DNA of 64,000 nucleotides from Nitrosopumilus sp. LS_AOA (GCA_001543015.1 LFLC01000038.1:1-64000), one strand, 5' to 3'; positions 47,550 to 57,761 are shown, counted from the stretch's first letter. Notes: generated from the sequence alone by a model not told the origin. Numbers and translations are program-made.

Positions 47550-48848
47550 TTAAGCTTGATTGAGGACACTATCAAAACTCCAGATTGACTTTATTGATTT
47601 TTGCTTGTAATCCAAATATCCTTTTTCTTGAAGTTTTTGAACAATAAAGGCAGAATATGCAGGAGCTCCAGTTGCTCCAGGGGAATTATAATTAATTATG
47701 TTAAAGGAATGTTCATTTTCAAGTTCCAATACATCTGACAAGAATTTACCTTGAGGAGTAATTACTGGAGAGCGAATTCCAGAGGTTCCTTTCTTTGAGA
47801 AAAATTCTGGTTTAATTTTTGGAATAAACTTTTGGATGCGATTAATCATGGCAGTTTTTGAAATAGAACTAAGCCATTCTTTTGATATTAGTGATAAAAA
47901 TTCAGAATCAAAAAGTAATTTTTTTGCGTTACCAGATAGTACGTCTTTGAATTTAGAAATTGATGTTCCAATATCTCCAATGTATCCTTCATATGTTTCA
48001 GGGCTCGGGACTGGAACTGCATTGGGCCCAACTTCTGTTTTACCATCTGCTTTTTTTATCCAGTGAGGATCAAGGAATGGATAACCTTTGAATTCTGCAA
48101 CAGAGTAGATAGTAGTTTTTACAAGATCACTATACTGAGGATCTGCAACCCAATACTCACCTCTAAAATGAATATCAGAATATTCTGTTGCCAATCCAAA
48201 CATTTGCGCAATATCTAATGAATTACCACCTGCACAATTTATCACAAAGTCAGCTGTAACATTTGCATCATCATCAAAAATTATTGTAGAGTCATTTTGA
48301 TTTTTTTTAATTTCTTTAACATTTTTTCCAAAAATAAAATTAGTCCCCAAGATATTTGATTCTTTTTTGATTTCATTTGTAAATGCACCATAATCAGTAG
48401 ATACCTCTCGTTTAGAATAAATTGCTGAATGACATTTAACATTGGGTTCCATAAGTGAGACTTGTTTTGCATCTAAGAGATCCAAATCTTGTGATGGAAT
48501 TCCATTTTCAGCACCCCAGTCCATATACTCCTCAAGACTTTTGTGTTGATTCTCATTAATTGCAATCTCTAGTACTCCAGTTTTTACCCAGGGGACATTT
48601 GCTTTTTTTGCTAATGACTCCCACATATCATATGAGATTAAAGCTGATTTTGCTAGAACCTTTTTTGTTTTAGGGTTTAGGTAAAAAGGAGAATGCACTA
48701 CTGCAGTATTTCTACTGCTTGCATGCATTGCAACATTTGATTCCTTTTCAATCACACATAGATTCACATCATAAAGAGATGAAAGCCAATAAGAAATACT
48801 AGTACCCAAAATACCGCCACCAATGATGGCAATATCATATTTTGACAT
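47550..48848 (-). CDS. FAD-dependent oxidoreductase, L-2-hydroxyglutarate oxidase-like
   Basis: YDIAIIGGGILGTSISYWLS...VIEKESNVAMHASSRNTAVVHS. Confidence 0.88.
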   Translation of the reverse strand: MSKYDIAIIGGGILGTSISYWLSSLYDVNLCVIEKESNVAMHASSRNTAVVHSPFYLNPKTKKVLAKSALISYDMWESLAKKANVPWVKTGVLEIAINENQHKSLEEYMDWGAENGIPSQDLDLLDAKQVSLMEPNVKCHSAIYSKREVSTDYGAFTNEIKKESNILGTNFIFGKNVKEIKKNQNDSTIIFDDDANVTADFVINCAGGNSLDIAQMFGLATEYSDIHFRGEYWVADPQYSDLVKTTIYSVAEFKGYPFLDPHWIKKADGKTEVGPNAVPVPSPETYEGYIGDIGTSISKFKDVLSGNAKKLLFDSEFLSLISKEWLSSISKTAMINRIQKFIPKIKPEFFSKKGTSGIRSPVITPQGKFLSDVLELENEHSFNIINYNSPGATGAPAYSAFIVQKLQEKGYLDYKQKSIKSIWSFDSVLNQA

Positions 48849-49050
48849 AATCCAATTACAGAATCAATACATTAATTGATTCTGAATGTTTTAATGAAAA
48901 GAAATGAGAAATTTAATCCAAATGGGCACAAATTTAATGAAATTATTGATAGACTGTTACTAAACAGTGCAATTTTGAACTTAAAAATGAAAAATTACAA
49001 AATGCGTCGGTATTTATAGTAAAAAAATCAAAATTTGTTAGGTAATATTT

Positions 49051-49965
49051 ATGGTTTTAGAAGTAGTTAATGCTGATAGTGTCTGTAGGCGTTGTGGAAA
49101 AAAATCAATGCTAACAGATAATGTTACAGGTGAAAGATTTTGTGGAAAATGCGGTTTTGTAATTTCTGAAACAACACAAGACACAGGTCCTGAATGGAGA
49201 TCATTTTCTAAAGAAGGAGGAGCAGACCCAACTAGAACAGGTGCTCCAACTACACTTGCAATGCATGACAGAGGATTGGCAACTATCATCAATCCAATGA
49301 ACAGAGACGCTTCAGGAAAACCACTTACATCAGCTATGAAAAGTACAATTGAAAGACTTCGAACATGGGATAGTAGAAGTAAAGTAAACGCATCTTCTGA
49401 TAAAAATCTCAGACAAGCATTAAGTCAGTTGGCAACACTAAAAGACAAATTATCACTTAATGATGCAGTTATTGAAAAAGCATCATACATTTACAGAAAG
49501 GCACTGGAGAAAGGACTAGTTAGAGGTCGCTCCATTTCAGCATTAATTGCTGCAGCACTATATGCAGCATGTAGAGATACAGAAACTCCAAGAACACTCA
49601 AAGATGTTGCAGATGCAGGAAACATAAAGAAAAAAGATATTTCAAGATGTTATAGAATTTTACATAAAGAACTAGATCTTAAAATGCCAGTAGTTAATCC
49701 AATTCAATGTATTGCGAGAATTGCAAGTAAACTTGGTATCAGTGAAAAAACAAAACGTTATGCTGCCAAAGTACTACAGATTGCTCAAGAACATGAAGAA
49801 TCAGCAGGAAAAGATCCAATGGGACTAGCTGCTGCAGCACTTTACCTATCATGTGTAAAAAACAATGAAGACATGACTCAAAGAGATATTGCAGAGGCCT
49901 CAAATGTAACTGAAGTAACAATTAGAAATAGATACAAGGGTTTAAGATTGGACCAGGACGAGTAA
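49051..49965 (+). CDS. tfb: Transcription initiation factor TFB (TFIIB)
   Basis: Zn ribbon CRRCGKKSMLTDNVTGERFCGKCG plus two cyclin-like repeats. Confidence 0.94.
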   Translation: MVLEVVNADSVCRRCGKKSMLTDNVTGERFCGKCGFVISETTQDTGPEWRSFSKEGGADPTRTGAPTTLAMHDRGLATIINPMNRDASGKPLTSAMKSTIERLRTWDSRSKVNASSDKNLRQALSQLATLKDKLSLNDAVIEKASYIYRKALEKGLVRGRSISALIAAALYAACRDTETPRTLKDVADAGNIKKKDISRCYRILHKELDLKMPVVNPIQCIARIASKLGISEKTKRYAAKVLQIAQEHEESAGKDPMGLAAAALYLSCVKNNEDMTQRDIAEASNVTEVTIRNRYKGLRLDQDE

Positions 49966-49973
49966 ATATAGAA

Positions 49974-50534
49974 ATGGCACAAACAAAACCAATAATTGCA
50001 ATTGTAAACGTTGTAGCTTCTGCAACAATTAATCAAAAATTAGACCTTTTAGATATTACAAAAAAATTCCCAGATGTTGAATATCATCCAGAACAGTTCC
50101 CAGGTGCAGTTTTCAGACTAAAAGAGCCTAGAACTGCAACCCTACTCTTTGGTTCAGGAAAAATGGTATGCACAGGTGCCAAATCAGAGAAAATATCAAT
50201 TAAAGCAGTAAACACTGTTGTTCAAAAACTAAGAAAAGGTAAAATCAAAATTAAAAACGATCCCATAGTTACAATACAAAATATTGTTTCATCAATTAAT
50301 CTCGGAGGCAAAGTTAACTTGGAGGAAGCAGCAAGATCACTTCCTAGAAGTATGTATGAACCAGAACAATTCCCAGGATTAATTCACAGAATGCTTGATC
50401 CAAAAACAGTAATTCTAATTTTTGCATCAGGCAAACTAGTTTGTGTTGGTGCCAAAGTAGAAGAAGAAATTCATCGTTCAGTAAATCAAATTCATGCTTT
50501 GCTTGAAGAAAAAGATTTAATGGTTTATGAATAA
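49974..50534 (+). CDS. tbp: TATA-box-binding protein
   Basis: Two direct repeats (EYHPEQFPGAVFRLKEPRTATLLFGSGKMVCTGAKSE / MYEPEQFPGLIHRMLDPKTVILIFASGKLVCVGAKVE). Confidence 0.94.
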   Translation: MAQTKPIIAIVNVVASATINQKLDLLDITKKFPDVEYHPEQFPGAVFRLKEPRTATLLFGSGKMVCTGAKSEKISIKAVNTVVQKLRKGKIKIKNDPIVTIQNIVSSINLGGKVNLEEAARSLPRSMYEPEQFPGLIHRMLDPKTVILIFASGKLVCVGAKVEEEIHRSVNQIHALLEEKDLMVYE

Positions 50535-50633
50535 AACGTAAAAAAAATTATTTATTCAGTACTTGTTTGATTTCAAAAAATTATCATGGCGGTCTAACAT
50601 ATATCCAAAACGCATACTTGCTACAGGTAGAAT

Positions 50634-50771
50634 TTAAGGAAATGCAGTTCCAACTTGTAACAAAATTTCTTCTTCACCAAAAGATGGATGACATCGAATA
50701 GTACTACGGTTTAGGTGATCCGAATATTTGTAATATCCTGCAAACGTACATTTCTCACCAGTTTTGGGCAT
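50634..50771 (-). CDS. 45-aa microprotein MPKTGEKCTFAGYYKYSDHLNRSTIRCHPSFGEEEILLQVGTAFP
   Basis: Complete ATG-TAA ORF with Cys and CH motif; below track cutoff. Confidence 0.5.
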   Translation of the reverse strand: MPKTGEKCTFAGYYKYSDHLNRSTIRCHPSFGEEEILLQVGTAFP

Positions 50772-50831
50772 TGAATAATTTTGGAATATAATAGAATAAA
50801 AAAACATAGTTTAGATTTTTTAGAAATAAAA

Positions 50832-50933
50832 TGGCGCCGGGAGGGAGATTCGAACTCCCGTTCCCTTGCGAGAACGTGCTTTATGGTTTAACAATTTCCA
50901 GGCACGCGCCCTACCAGGCTAGGCGACCCCGGC
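50832..50933 (-). tRNA. tRNA-Ser(GGA) with ~15-nt intron at canonical position 37/38 (50881..50895)
   Basis: Acceptor GCCGGGG/TCCCGGC, long variable arm GTTCTC-GCAA-GGGAAC, T arm GGGAGTTCGAATCTCCC, CCA encoded. Anticodon stem CGTGC/GCACG encloses 22 nt instead of 7. Confidence 0.9.
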
Positions 50934-51002
50934 ACAAGTCTTGCGACAAAAATTCTTTGTAAAATCTGATTATAAATTGTATTATTTTAGAATCAAAAAA
51001 AA

Positions 51003-51449
51003 CTATTTCCAAATCGTAACAGTAGTTGATCTTTCAACAATATTTCCCTCTTTATCCACACCATTTACAGAAATTTTGTAGAGACCCTCTAAAACAGGAC
51101 TTCCATCATTTTTAATTTGGTCCCATGAAAAAATAATCTCATCTTCTGGTTCTAGTTCAGATACCACTTGAGCAGTAATTGGAGAATACATCAAAATTCC
51201 AGAGAGTCCAGTAATTTTCAGACCATATGATGCATCAGAAAAAACCAAAGTAGTAGTTCCAGAATTAATAATTTGAAGTTTCATATCTTCACCTTTTTTA
51301 AAATCAATTTTTTCAGTAACAATAGATACAGAATTGCCTTCAACAAAAATCAGTTGATCGGTATTTTTTACATCAAGTAGAAATATTCCAAATGCAAGAG
51401 CTGAAACTAAACCAACTCCAATAAAGATTATAAGACTTTTTGATAACAA
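51003..51449 (-). CDS. Secreted/membrane-anchored protein, Ig-like beta-rich
   Basis: N-terminal TM SLIIFIGVGLVSALAFGIFLL. Confidence 0.7.
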   Translation of the reverse strand: MLSKSLIIFIGVGLVSALAFGIFLLDVKNTDQLIFVEGNSVSIVTEKIDFKKGEDMKLQIINSGTTTLVFSDASYGLKITGLSGILMYSPITAQVVSELEPEDEIIFSWDQIKNDGSPVLEGLYKISVNGVDKEGNIVERSTTVTIWK

Positions 51450-51458
51450 TTTCGAAAA

Positions 51459-52475
51459 TTAATTTCCAGTGGGTTTGTCTTTTGGAGAAGTAGGTTTGGT
51501 TCTCCATTTTTTAGGATACGTGTTTGGGGCCATGATAATTCTTTTTGTTTCAAATGCGTATCCCTTTGTGGCATCACGAATTTCTTCTTCAGACATAGTA
51601 GCTGTAGCCAAAGCAACAACTTCTCCTTTTTGTGTATAAACACCAACAATATCACCACTTTTCAGATTTTGGGAAATTCTTAAAATACCAGGAATTGCAA
51701 GTTGGGCACCATGACACAGGGCATCAACTGCAGAATCACGAATCACCACAGATTTTAATTCACTAAATGCATACTCTACAGGTTTGATCATACCCATTAA
51801 TCTACTGGCATCTTTAGTCTCCTCCCATATTGCAAAAGCATTTGCTAGTTCATGCATAGTAACAAGACCATCAGTTTCACGGAATTGATCAACTCTAGTT
51901 CGTCTTAATTCAATCATTGTAGCTCCTGGTCCAAGAATTTCACCAATATCATAATACAATTTTCTAATGTATGTTCCTGATTCACATAAAATTCGAGTTA
52001 AAAGTAATCGCTCTTTTTGCTCCAATACTTCAAATTCATAGATATGTCTAGAACGTGTTTGTCTTACTACTGCAGAACGTTGTGGAGGTTTTTGGAAAAT
52101 TTCACCTCTAAACATTTCAATTATTTCATTTAATTTTTCTTTTGATGGAAGTGAATGGATTCGTCCCAATGCATGGTATTCTTTAGGACCCAAAAGTAAA
52201 ATGCCTAATGCTTTTGTTGCCTCACCCAATCCTAAAGGTAAAACTCCAGAAACTTGGGGATCTAATGTTCCACTATGGCCAATTTTTGGAAGTTTCAAAA
52301 TTCTTTTGGCCCAAGCTACTGTTTCATGACTGGTTGGTCCTGGGGGTTTATCCAAAATTATGATTCCGTAATTTAGTAATTGTTCAATGCTTCGTTTATC
52401 ATAATATGTCCCATACGCATCATCAGTAAAATCTTGATCAACTTCAACTAAATTTTCTAGTTGTTTGAGTGTCAA
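51459..52475 (-). CDS. cbf5: tRNA/rRNA pseudouridine synthase Cbf5 (dyskerin homologue)
   Basis: GIIILDKPPGPTSHETVAWAKRIL...GHSGTLDPQVSGVLPL plus PUA domain. Confidence 0.93.
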   Translation of the reverse strand: MTLKQLENLVEVDQDFTDDAYGTYYDKRSIEQLLNYGIIILDKPPGPTSHETVAWAKRILKLPKIGHSGTLDPQVSGVLPLGLGEATKALGILLLGPKEYHALGRIHSLPSKEKLNEIIEMFRGEIFQKPPQRSAVVRQTRSRHIYEFEVLEQKERLLLTRILCESGTYIRKLYYDIGEILGPGATMIELRRTRVDQFRETDGLVTMHELANAFAIWEETKDASRLMGMIKPVEYAFSELKSVVIRDSAVDALCHGAQLAIPGILRISQNLKSGDIVGVYTQKGEVVALATATMSEEEIRDATKGYAFETKRIIMAPNTYPKKWRTKPTSPKDKPTGN

Positions 52476-53032
52476 AGTAATTTCCTCACAGTTTCAGTTG
52501 TAACATCAATTACTTGTGTTGCAGAGAGATTATCAGTATTAATTATAACATCAAAAACTGATTTATCATCACCAAAATCAAAATTATACAATTTTTTGTA
52601 TAATGCTTTATTCTTATCAAATCGTTTTTTTGTTATCTCAAAGGCATCTTCAGAACTCATATTGTCACGATTTTGCATTCTTTTTGAACTACTTATACGA
52701 GAACCCTCAAGCCAAATTTTAATTCCATCTTTGACTAGCCAAGGTAGTGTATAACTGGTAATTACCATACTTCCCTGATTAAATAACTCAGATAATTTTT
52801 CATCTAATTTTTTATCAAATTCTGGATTCTTTTCACGTTGATTTAGAAATTTCATTCCATCTTCTGTATCCCACCAATCATCACCACCAGAATTAAAGCC
52901 GTGTTCTTTTGCCATCTCTTTTAGAACATCGCCACCACTAAGATATTTTAAATCAAATTCTTTTGCTAGTCCTTTAGCAACAGTTGTTTTTCCTACGGCA
53001 GGAGGACCAGATATAACAATTGATTTCGTCAA
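52472..53032 (-). CDS. cmk: Cytidylate kinase
   Basis: SIVISGPPAVGKTTVAKGLAKEFDLKYLSGGDVLKEMA. Confidence 0.9.
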   Translation of the reverse strand: MTKSIVISGPPAVGKTTVAKGLAKEFDLKYLSGGDVLKEMAKEHGFNSGGDDWWDTEDGMKFLNQREKNPEFDKKLDEKLSELFNQGSMVITSYTLPWLVKDGIKIWLEGSRISSSKRMQNRDNMSSEDAFEITKKRFDKNKALYKKLYNFDFGDDKSVFDVIINTDNLSATQVIDVTTETVRKLL

Positions 53033-53661
53033 CTGAGATCCATGGATGTTTTGGTCAGTTTCATAATCATTCCACTAAACGCAATTGATGAGAGGAAATA
53101 CCATGCCCATAGAAACAATCCATTTTCTCTACCAAAACAAACATGTTCAGGATCTAATGCCTGTACGGCATTACATGTTAATTGAAACATGTCTCCAGGA
53201 ATCACATTTAGCGGTATTGGGGAGATAGCTACAGTGTATGTGAATAATTGTGGTAACACAAGATAAAATATCAAAATCAATGGAACAAAAGTAATCATCA
53301 TAGGCCTCATATTCATCTGCATCATCTCCATGGACATTTTGTTCATGTATGATGATTTTTTGTTTAGTTCAGCTGTTCTTGCTACATCCTTAGAACGCAT
53401 TGCAGACATTCTTTCTTTTTGCCATGCTCGAGTTTCTTTCATGATTCGTTTTAGTTTAGTTGAATCAACCATTTTCTTTCTTACAGCAGAGTTGAAGATA
53501 TTTAGCATAATTCCAAATCCTGTAACTGCAAACATTGATGCAATTAGTCCTTTGACAATTGGATCATCACTACCCAAAACCATTCTTCCCTCACCTCCAA
53601 GAAATTCAGGGAGTTGTAGAAATATCGAATCAATTAAGAGTAATACAGAGTTTATTTCCAT
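53029..53661 (-). CDS. EMC3/TMCO1 (DUF106) family membrane protein
   Basis: TM pattern, charged coiled-coil, position between Adk and Cmk downstream of secY. Confidence 0.85.
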   Translation of the reverse strand: MEINSVLLLIDSIFLQLPEFLGGEGRMVLGSDDPIVKGLIASMFAVTGFGIMLNIFNSAVRKKMVDSTKLKRIMKETRAWQKERMSAMRSKDVARTAELNKKSSYMNKMSMEMMQMNMRPMMITFVPLILIFYLVLPQLFTYTVAISPIPLNVIPGDMFQLTCNAVQALDPEHVCFGRENGLFLWAWYFLSSIAFSGMIMKLTKTSMDLS

Positions 53662-53666
53662 TTTTT

Positions 53667-54254
53667 TTACAGTCCTAGCGCAGAAATTATCTTATCTGCT
53701 GCTTCATCAATCTTTCCCTCGTCGTTAAGAATGTGTCTAACAGGTGTGCCAGTGATCACTGCACATGCTGAAATCATACCTGTTTGATATTCTAGTTCTT
53801 TTCTAATGTTAATTAATGTGATATTATCCCTATTGCGAGTTTCATCTTGCATACGTCTGTTGTAAATTTCCTCAGGCTTTGCTGCCACTGAAATAAAGTT
53901 TGATGGTTTGATTATTTTTAAAACATATTCAGGTAATCCTGGATAATATCCTTCAGTAGATGTGATAAATGCATGAGTATCAATGATTACAATAGCTTCA
54001 GTTAGTGTAGCAATTTTTTCAGCAGCAATTTTTTGAAGATTTTGTTGTTCAGATATAGGTAGTTTTCTCAAACCATCCCTGTCTTGCAAACCATTCTCTT
54101 TTGCAATATCAAACATCAATGTTCCATAACTAATTACTTTAACTTGGATATTCTTACTTTTTAGAATATCAACAATCATTGTGAGTAGACTAGTTTTTCC
54201 AACACCAGGTATTCCTACCAATACGATTTTCTTATTTTCTGCCAAGTAAAGCAC
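53667..54254 (-). CDS. adkA: Archaeal adenylate kinase
   Basis: KIVLVGIPGVGKTSLLTMIVDIL... Confidence 0.9.
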   Translation of the reverse strand: MLYLAENKKIVLVGIPGVGKTSLLTMIVDILKSKNIQVKVISYGTLMFDIAKENGLQDRDGLRKLPISEQQNLQKIAAEKIATLTEAIVIIDTHAFITSTEGYYPGLPEYVLKIIKPSNFISVAAKPEEIYNRRMQDETRNRDNITLINIRKELEYQTGMISACAVITGTPVRHILNDEGKIDEAADKIISALGL

Positions 54255-55662
54255 CCAATCGTGGCATTACAACTTCTACTTGCTCTCTAACTAGTTGTGT
54301 GTAATAGTTGATGAGAATATCTACCATAAGTAAAATTCCAATTCCAGAACCAAACACTCCAAGTACATCAGATACACCAGCCAATAGACCCAATATCATT
54401 GAGCCAAGAATTGTAACTGATGGAATGTACTTGTTCAATAATGCTTCAACAGGTTTGTTTGATCTTCTAAATCCAGGAATTTGTACATCTGCATCAAGTA
54501 AGTTCTGAGCTGCACTCTTTGGAGATAATCCACCAAGCTCAACCCACAATCTACCAAATACAACAACAATTCCAATCATAAACAAAACATAGCCAACTGC
54601 TCGACCCGGATCTAATGCTGCAACATCAAGACCTCTTGGAGGGGTGATGTAGTAGATGATACCGCCAATTGGGGTGTTTGGACTAGTCGGATCAAATTGC
54701 GCTATAAAATTCATAAAGAAATTATTGTTCCGCGGGTTCATGTTCGCCCAAAGCATCTGGAACATAAAGACAGCATTTGCAGTAAGTGCTGAGGCTAAGA
54801 TAACAGGAATGTTTGAGACATACATCAATTTGATAGGATAAACTGCATTAAATCCTCGATACTTTGTTGAGACAATTGGAATTTCAATTTTCATTCCTTG
54901 TGTAAATACCAAGATTAGTAAAATTCCTCCAGTAAGACACAGTCCAAAGATACTCGGGAGTTGATTCGAACGGAATAAAATATTCGAAATATCGCCACCA
55001 CCAATTGACTGTACAATGTATGGGATAATACCAATCATGCCACCATCACCCGCAGGTAACGGACTAAACATACTCCAGAGAATTTGTTGAGCAACTCCTG
55101 CCATAATGAACAAACTAATTCCACTACCAAGACCCCAACCTTTCTGAATCAACTCATCTAAGAACATGATAATAATTGACGCCGCCATCAGCTGCCCTAT
55201 CATCACATACAAAAAGTTAGGATCAGATACACCAGGTCCATAAACTGCAGTAGCATATACGATTGATTCTGCTACAATTACAATGTAGGTAACTAGTTTT
55301 GTTGCAGTCTGGAAAATTCCTCGCTCTTCTGGTTTTTTGAAATCAAATTTAAGAATATCAGAACCTCTAAGCAATTGCATCAAGAGTCCAGCAGTTACAA
55401 TCGGCCCAATTCCTAATTCAACAAGGGTTCCTTGTTGGGATGCAAAAATAACTCTAGCAAAGGCTAGGAAATCAAATTGTGGTGCTGTAGCACCAAATAA
55501 CGGGGTCTGCCCCATAACCATGTAGATGAGTAATGCAACACTGCACCACAGCAATCTAGTTTGAAGTGAAATTTTCTTTTTTGGTTTTGGAACTTGAGGA
55601 AGATAAGGCTCTACTTTGAAAACGATTTTTCGAATAAATGCAGTAATACTACCCTCAGCCAT
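54232..55662 (-). CDS. secY: Preprotein translocase subunit SecY
   Basis: 10-TM protein, LVELGIGPIVTAGLLMQLL; follows L15. Confidence 0.93.
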   Translation of the reverse strand: MAEGSITAFIRKIVFKVEPYLPQVPKPKKKISLQTRLLWCSVALLIYMVMGQTPLFGATAPQFDFLAFARVIFASQQGTLVELGIGPIVTAGLLMQLLRGSDILKFDFKKPEERGIFQTATKLVTYIVIVAESIVYATAVYGPGVSDPNFLYVMIGQLMAASIIIMFLDELIQKGWGLGSGISLFIMAGVAQQILWSMFSPLPAGDGGMIGIIPYIVQSIGGGDISNILFRSNQLPSIFGLCLTGGILLILVFTQGMKIEIPIVSTKYRGFNAVYPIKLMYVSNIPVILASALTANAVFMFQMLWANMNPRNNNFFMNFIAQFDPTSPNTPIGGIIYYITPPRGLDVAALDPGRAVGYVLFMIGIVVVFGRLWVELGGLSPKSAAQNLLDADVQIPGFRRSNKPVEALLNKYIPSVTILGSMILGLLAGVSDVLGVFGSGIGILLMVDILINYYTQLVREQVEVVMPRLGALLGRK

Positions 55663-56080
55663 TGTCAGTCAACACTTCTCCCCCAACAGCTTTTAGTTTT
55701 TCTTCAGCAGATGCTGTGAATTTTTTTATTTTGACGGAATAGGGGTTTGTAATTTTTCCGCCACCAAGGAGTTTCTCATATCCTGCACTTTCAAGATCAA
55801 TGATTTTCTTTCCTCCTTCTTCTTTTCCGAACTTTGTGAATAAATCATCTAGGTCTCTAATACTAGTCCATTTTTTTGTAATATTTGGGTGAGGTGTTTT
55901 AGCGGCAACATGACCATAATGATCTGGGTCTTCTTTTAGCATACTACTGTAATGATGTTTCTGAAAACCAGTTTGTCCAAGACCACCTTTATGACCACTT
56001 GCACGGTGCTGAGCTACTTGGCCCCATCCCATGTGTCGTCCGCCTCTAAGTCGTCTTGTTTTTTTTAATCTAGTTGCCAT
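55655..56080 (-). CDS. rpl15: 50S ribosomal protein L15 (uL15)
   Basis: RLRGGRHMGWGQVAQHRASGHKGG. Confidence 0.92.
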   Translation of the reverse strand: MATRLKKTRRLRGGRHMGWGQVAQHRASGHKGGLGQTGFQKHHYSSMLKEDPDHYGHVAAKTPHPNITKKWTSIRDLDDLFTKFGKEEGGKKIIDLESAGYEKLLGGGKITNPYSVKIKKFTASAEEKLKAVGGEVLTDNG

Positions 56081-56081
56081 G

Positions 56082-56558
56082 TTAAATCATTCTCCTTACA
56101 ATAGTGTCAAGTTCTTTATTTTTTCCAAGCATTCCTTTTTGTCCATACAATTTCTTGGTACTTCTTTTGAATCCGTGTACGGGTGGTGCTAATGCAAACC
56201 AAGGTTTTAGTGGTTTTAATTTTGATAGTGTTGCTTTTCCTTCAGCCAATGCAGTTCCTAATTCTGCAGTACTTGCAAATCCTAGTTCTTTAATATCATC
56301 AGCAGTTACTTTTTGATAACCACCTTTTCTTGCTTTCTTTTCAACTAGTTCTTGTGCTAGTGATGCATCAATTTCAATCCAAGAAACATAGTGTTGTACT
56401 TTTTTTAGCATTCCTAAAACATTATCTTTAGCAGGTAAAATTGTTGCACGATATTTTTTTTCTAATTTCATCAACATCATTGTATGAGTTGCCCAGTAAG
56501 GACAGTCAGCTTGACCTTTAATTCGAACTACAAGGATTGCATTTGTCATTTTTATCAA
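56082..56558 (-). CDS. rpl30: 50S ribosomal protein L30 (uL30)
   Basis: AILVVRIKGQADCPYWATHTMMLMKL... Confidence 0.9.
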   Translation of the reverse strand: MIKMTNAILVVRIKGQADCPYWATHTMMLMKLEKKYRATILPAKDNVLGMLKKVQHYVSWIEIDASLAQELVEKKARKGGYQKVTADDIKELGFASTAELGTALAEGKATLSKLKPLKPWFALAPPVHGFKRSTKKLYGQKGMLGKNKELDTIVRRMI

Positions 56559-57277
56559 CCTTGACTAAATGTCTGTCTCAGACAATCCAATACGGCTTTA
56601 GAAGTTGAACTCATTGTAGGAGTAGAGCCTTTAGCAGTAGTCCATGCGTCTTTAAGACCAGCTAATTCCAATAATCGTTTAATTTTACCACCTGCAACAA
56701 GACCTAATCCTCTAGGTGCAGGAATAATTTCAATTGTAACACTTCCACCTTTTCCCTTTACCTTGAATGGGACTGAATGGTTTTGATCACATCTACATTC
56801 CCAACTGCCACATCCTAGTTTGATAGGACTAACATTAAGGAATGCTTGACTAGTTGCTTTTTCAATTGCAATTCTCATTTGTTTTGATTTACCTCTACCA
56901 ATTCCCAAATAACCATTTTCATTTCCTGCTGCAACGATTGCTTTGAATCTAGTTGATTGACCGTTTGAAGTCATTTTTTGAATAATACCAACATCAACTA
57001 CTTCACTTTTTAAATCTGGAAGTAATTTTTTAATAATTCCTGCTTCTTGAATTCTTAATCCTAATTCTAATATTTCCTCAATTGATGTAATTTCTCCTGC
57101 ATCTACTTTTTTACCCAAGCTAGTTTTTGGGACCCAAACCTCTTCTACTGGTTCTCTTCGTGGTCTTCTTGGTTTATCACCAACACCGCCTGGTGGACCT
57201 CGTCCATAAATTACTGGTCTTCCTCTAGGACCTCCTTGTCCTGATGGTTTTGATTGTGGTTTTGATGCTTGACTCAA
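56555..57277 (-). CDS. rps5: 30S ribosomal protein S5 (uS5)
   Basis: TRFKAIVAAGNENGYLGIGRGKSKQMRIAIEKA. Confidence 0.92.
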   Translation of the reverse strand: MSQASKPQSKPSGQGGPRGRPVIYGRGPPGGVGDKPRRPRREPVEEVWVPKTSLGKKVDAGEITSIEEILELGLRIQEAGIIKKLLPDLKSEVVDVGIIQKMTSNGQSTRFKAIVAAGNENGYLGIGRGKSKQMRIAIEKATSQAFLNVSPIKLGCGSWECRCDQNHSVPFKVKGKGGSVTIEIIPAPRGLGLVAGGKIKRLLELAGLKDAWTTAKGSTPTMSSTSKAVLDCLRQTFSQG

Positions 57278-57278
57278 T

Positions 57279-57761
57279 TTACTTTACCTCGCCATCAATA
57301 GTTGATTTCATTTTTGAAACGTCATTTTTTACTGTTAGATGTTTACCATTAATTCTGTCTTCAGGTGGAAATGTGTCCTCACTTGCTGGAACTTTTAATC
57401 CTGCATCAATAATTCCTTTGAGTGCTGCAGCCATTCTTTGTGTGTATCTTTTAGTGCCAGTGTAAAGAATTGCATTTTTTGCACCTTTACTAATTGCTTT
57501 TTTTCCTGCCAAATATCCAGTTAGATATGCTGCAGGTACACTTTTTCTTGAACCCTTCCATCCTTTCTCAATTAGGTATCTAGAGTGAGCAGATGAGATA
57601 ACTTTGTCTCCAGTCATGCCAGGTGTTAAAATTTGGACTTGGGTGTTTTGATTAGAAATGGTAACTGTGATAAAATCGCGCTTGCCAATTAACATGGTTC
57701 CACGTTTTCTATAATTGGTCTTCTCCTCTCGTAATCTACGCAATATTTTAGAATAGGCCAT
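57279..57761 (-). CDS. rpl18: 50S ribosomal protein L18 (uL18)
   Basis: RRLREEKTNYRKRGTMLIGKRDFITVTISNQNTQVQ. Confidence 0.92.
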   Translation of the reverse strand: MAYSKILRRLREEKTNYRKRGTMLIGKRDFITVTISNQNTQVQILTPGMTGDKVISSAHSRYLIEKGWKGSRKSVPAAYLTGYLAGKKAISKGAKNAILYTGTKRYTQRMAAALKGIIDAGLKVPASEDTFPPEDRINGKHLTVKNDVSKMKSTIDGEVK

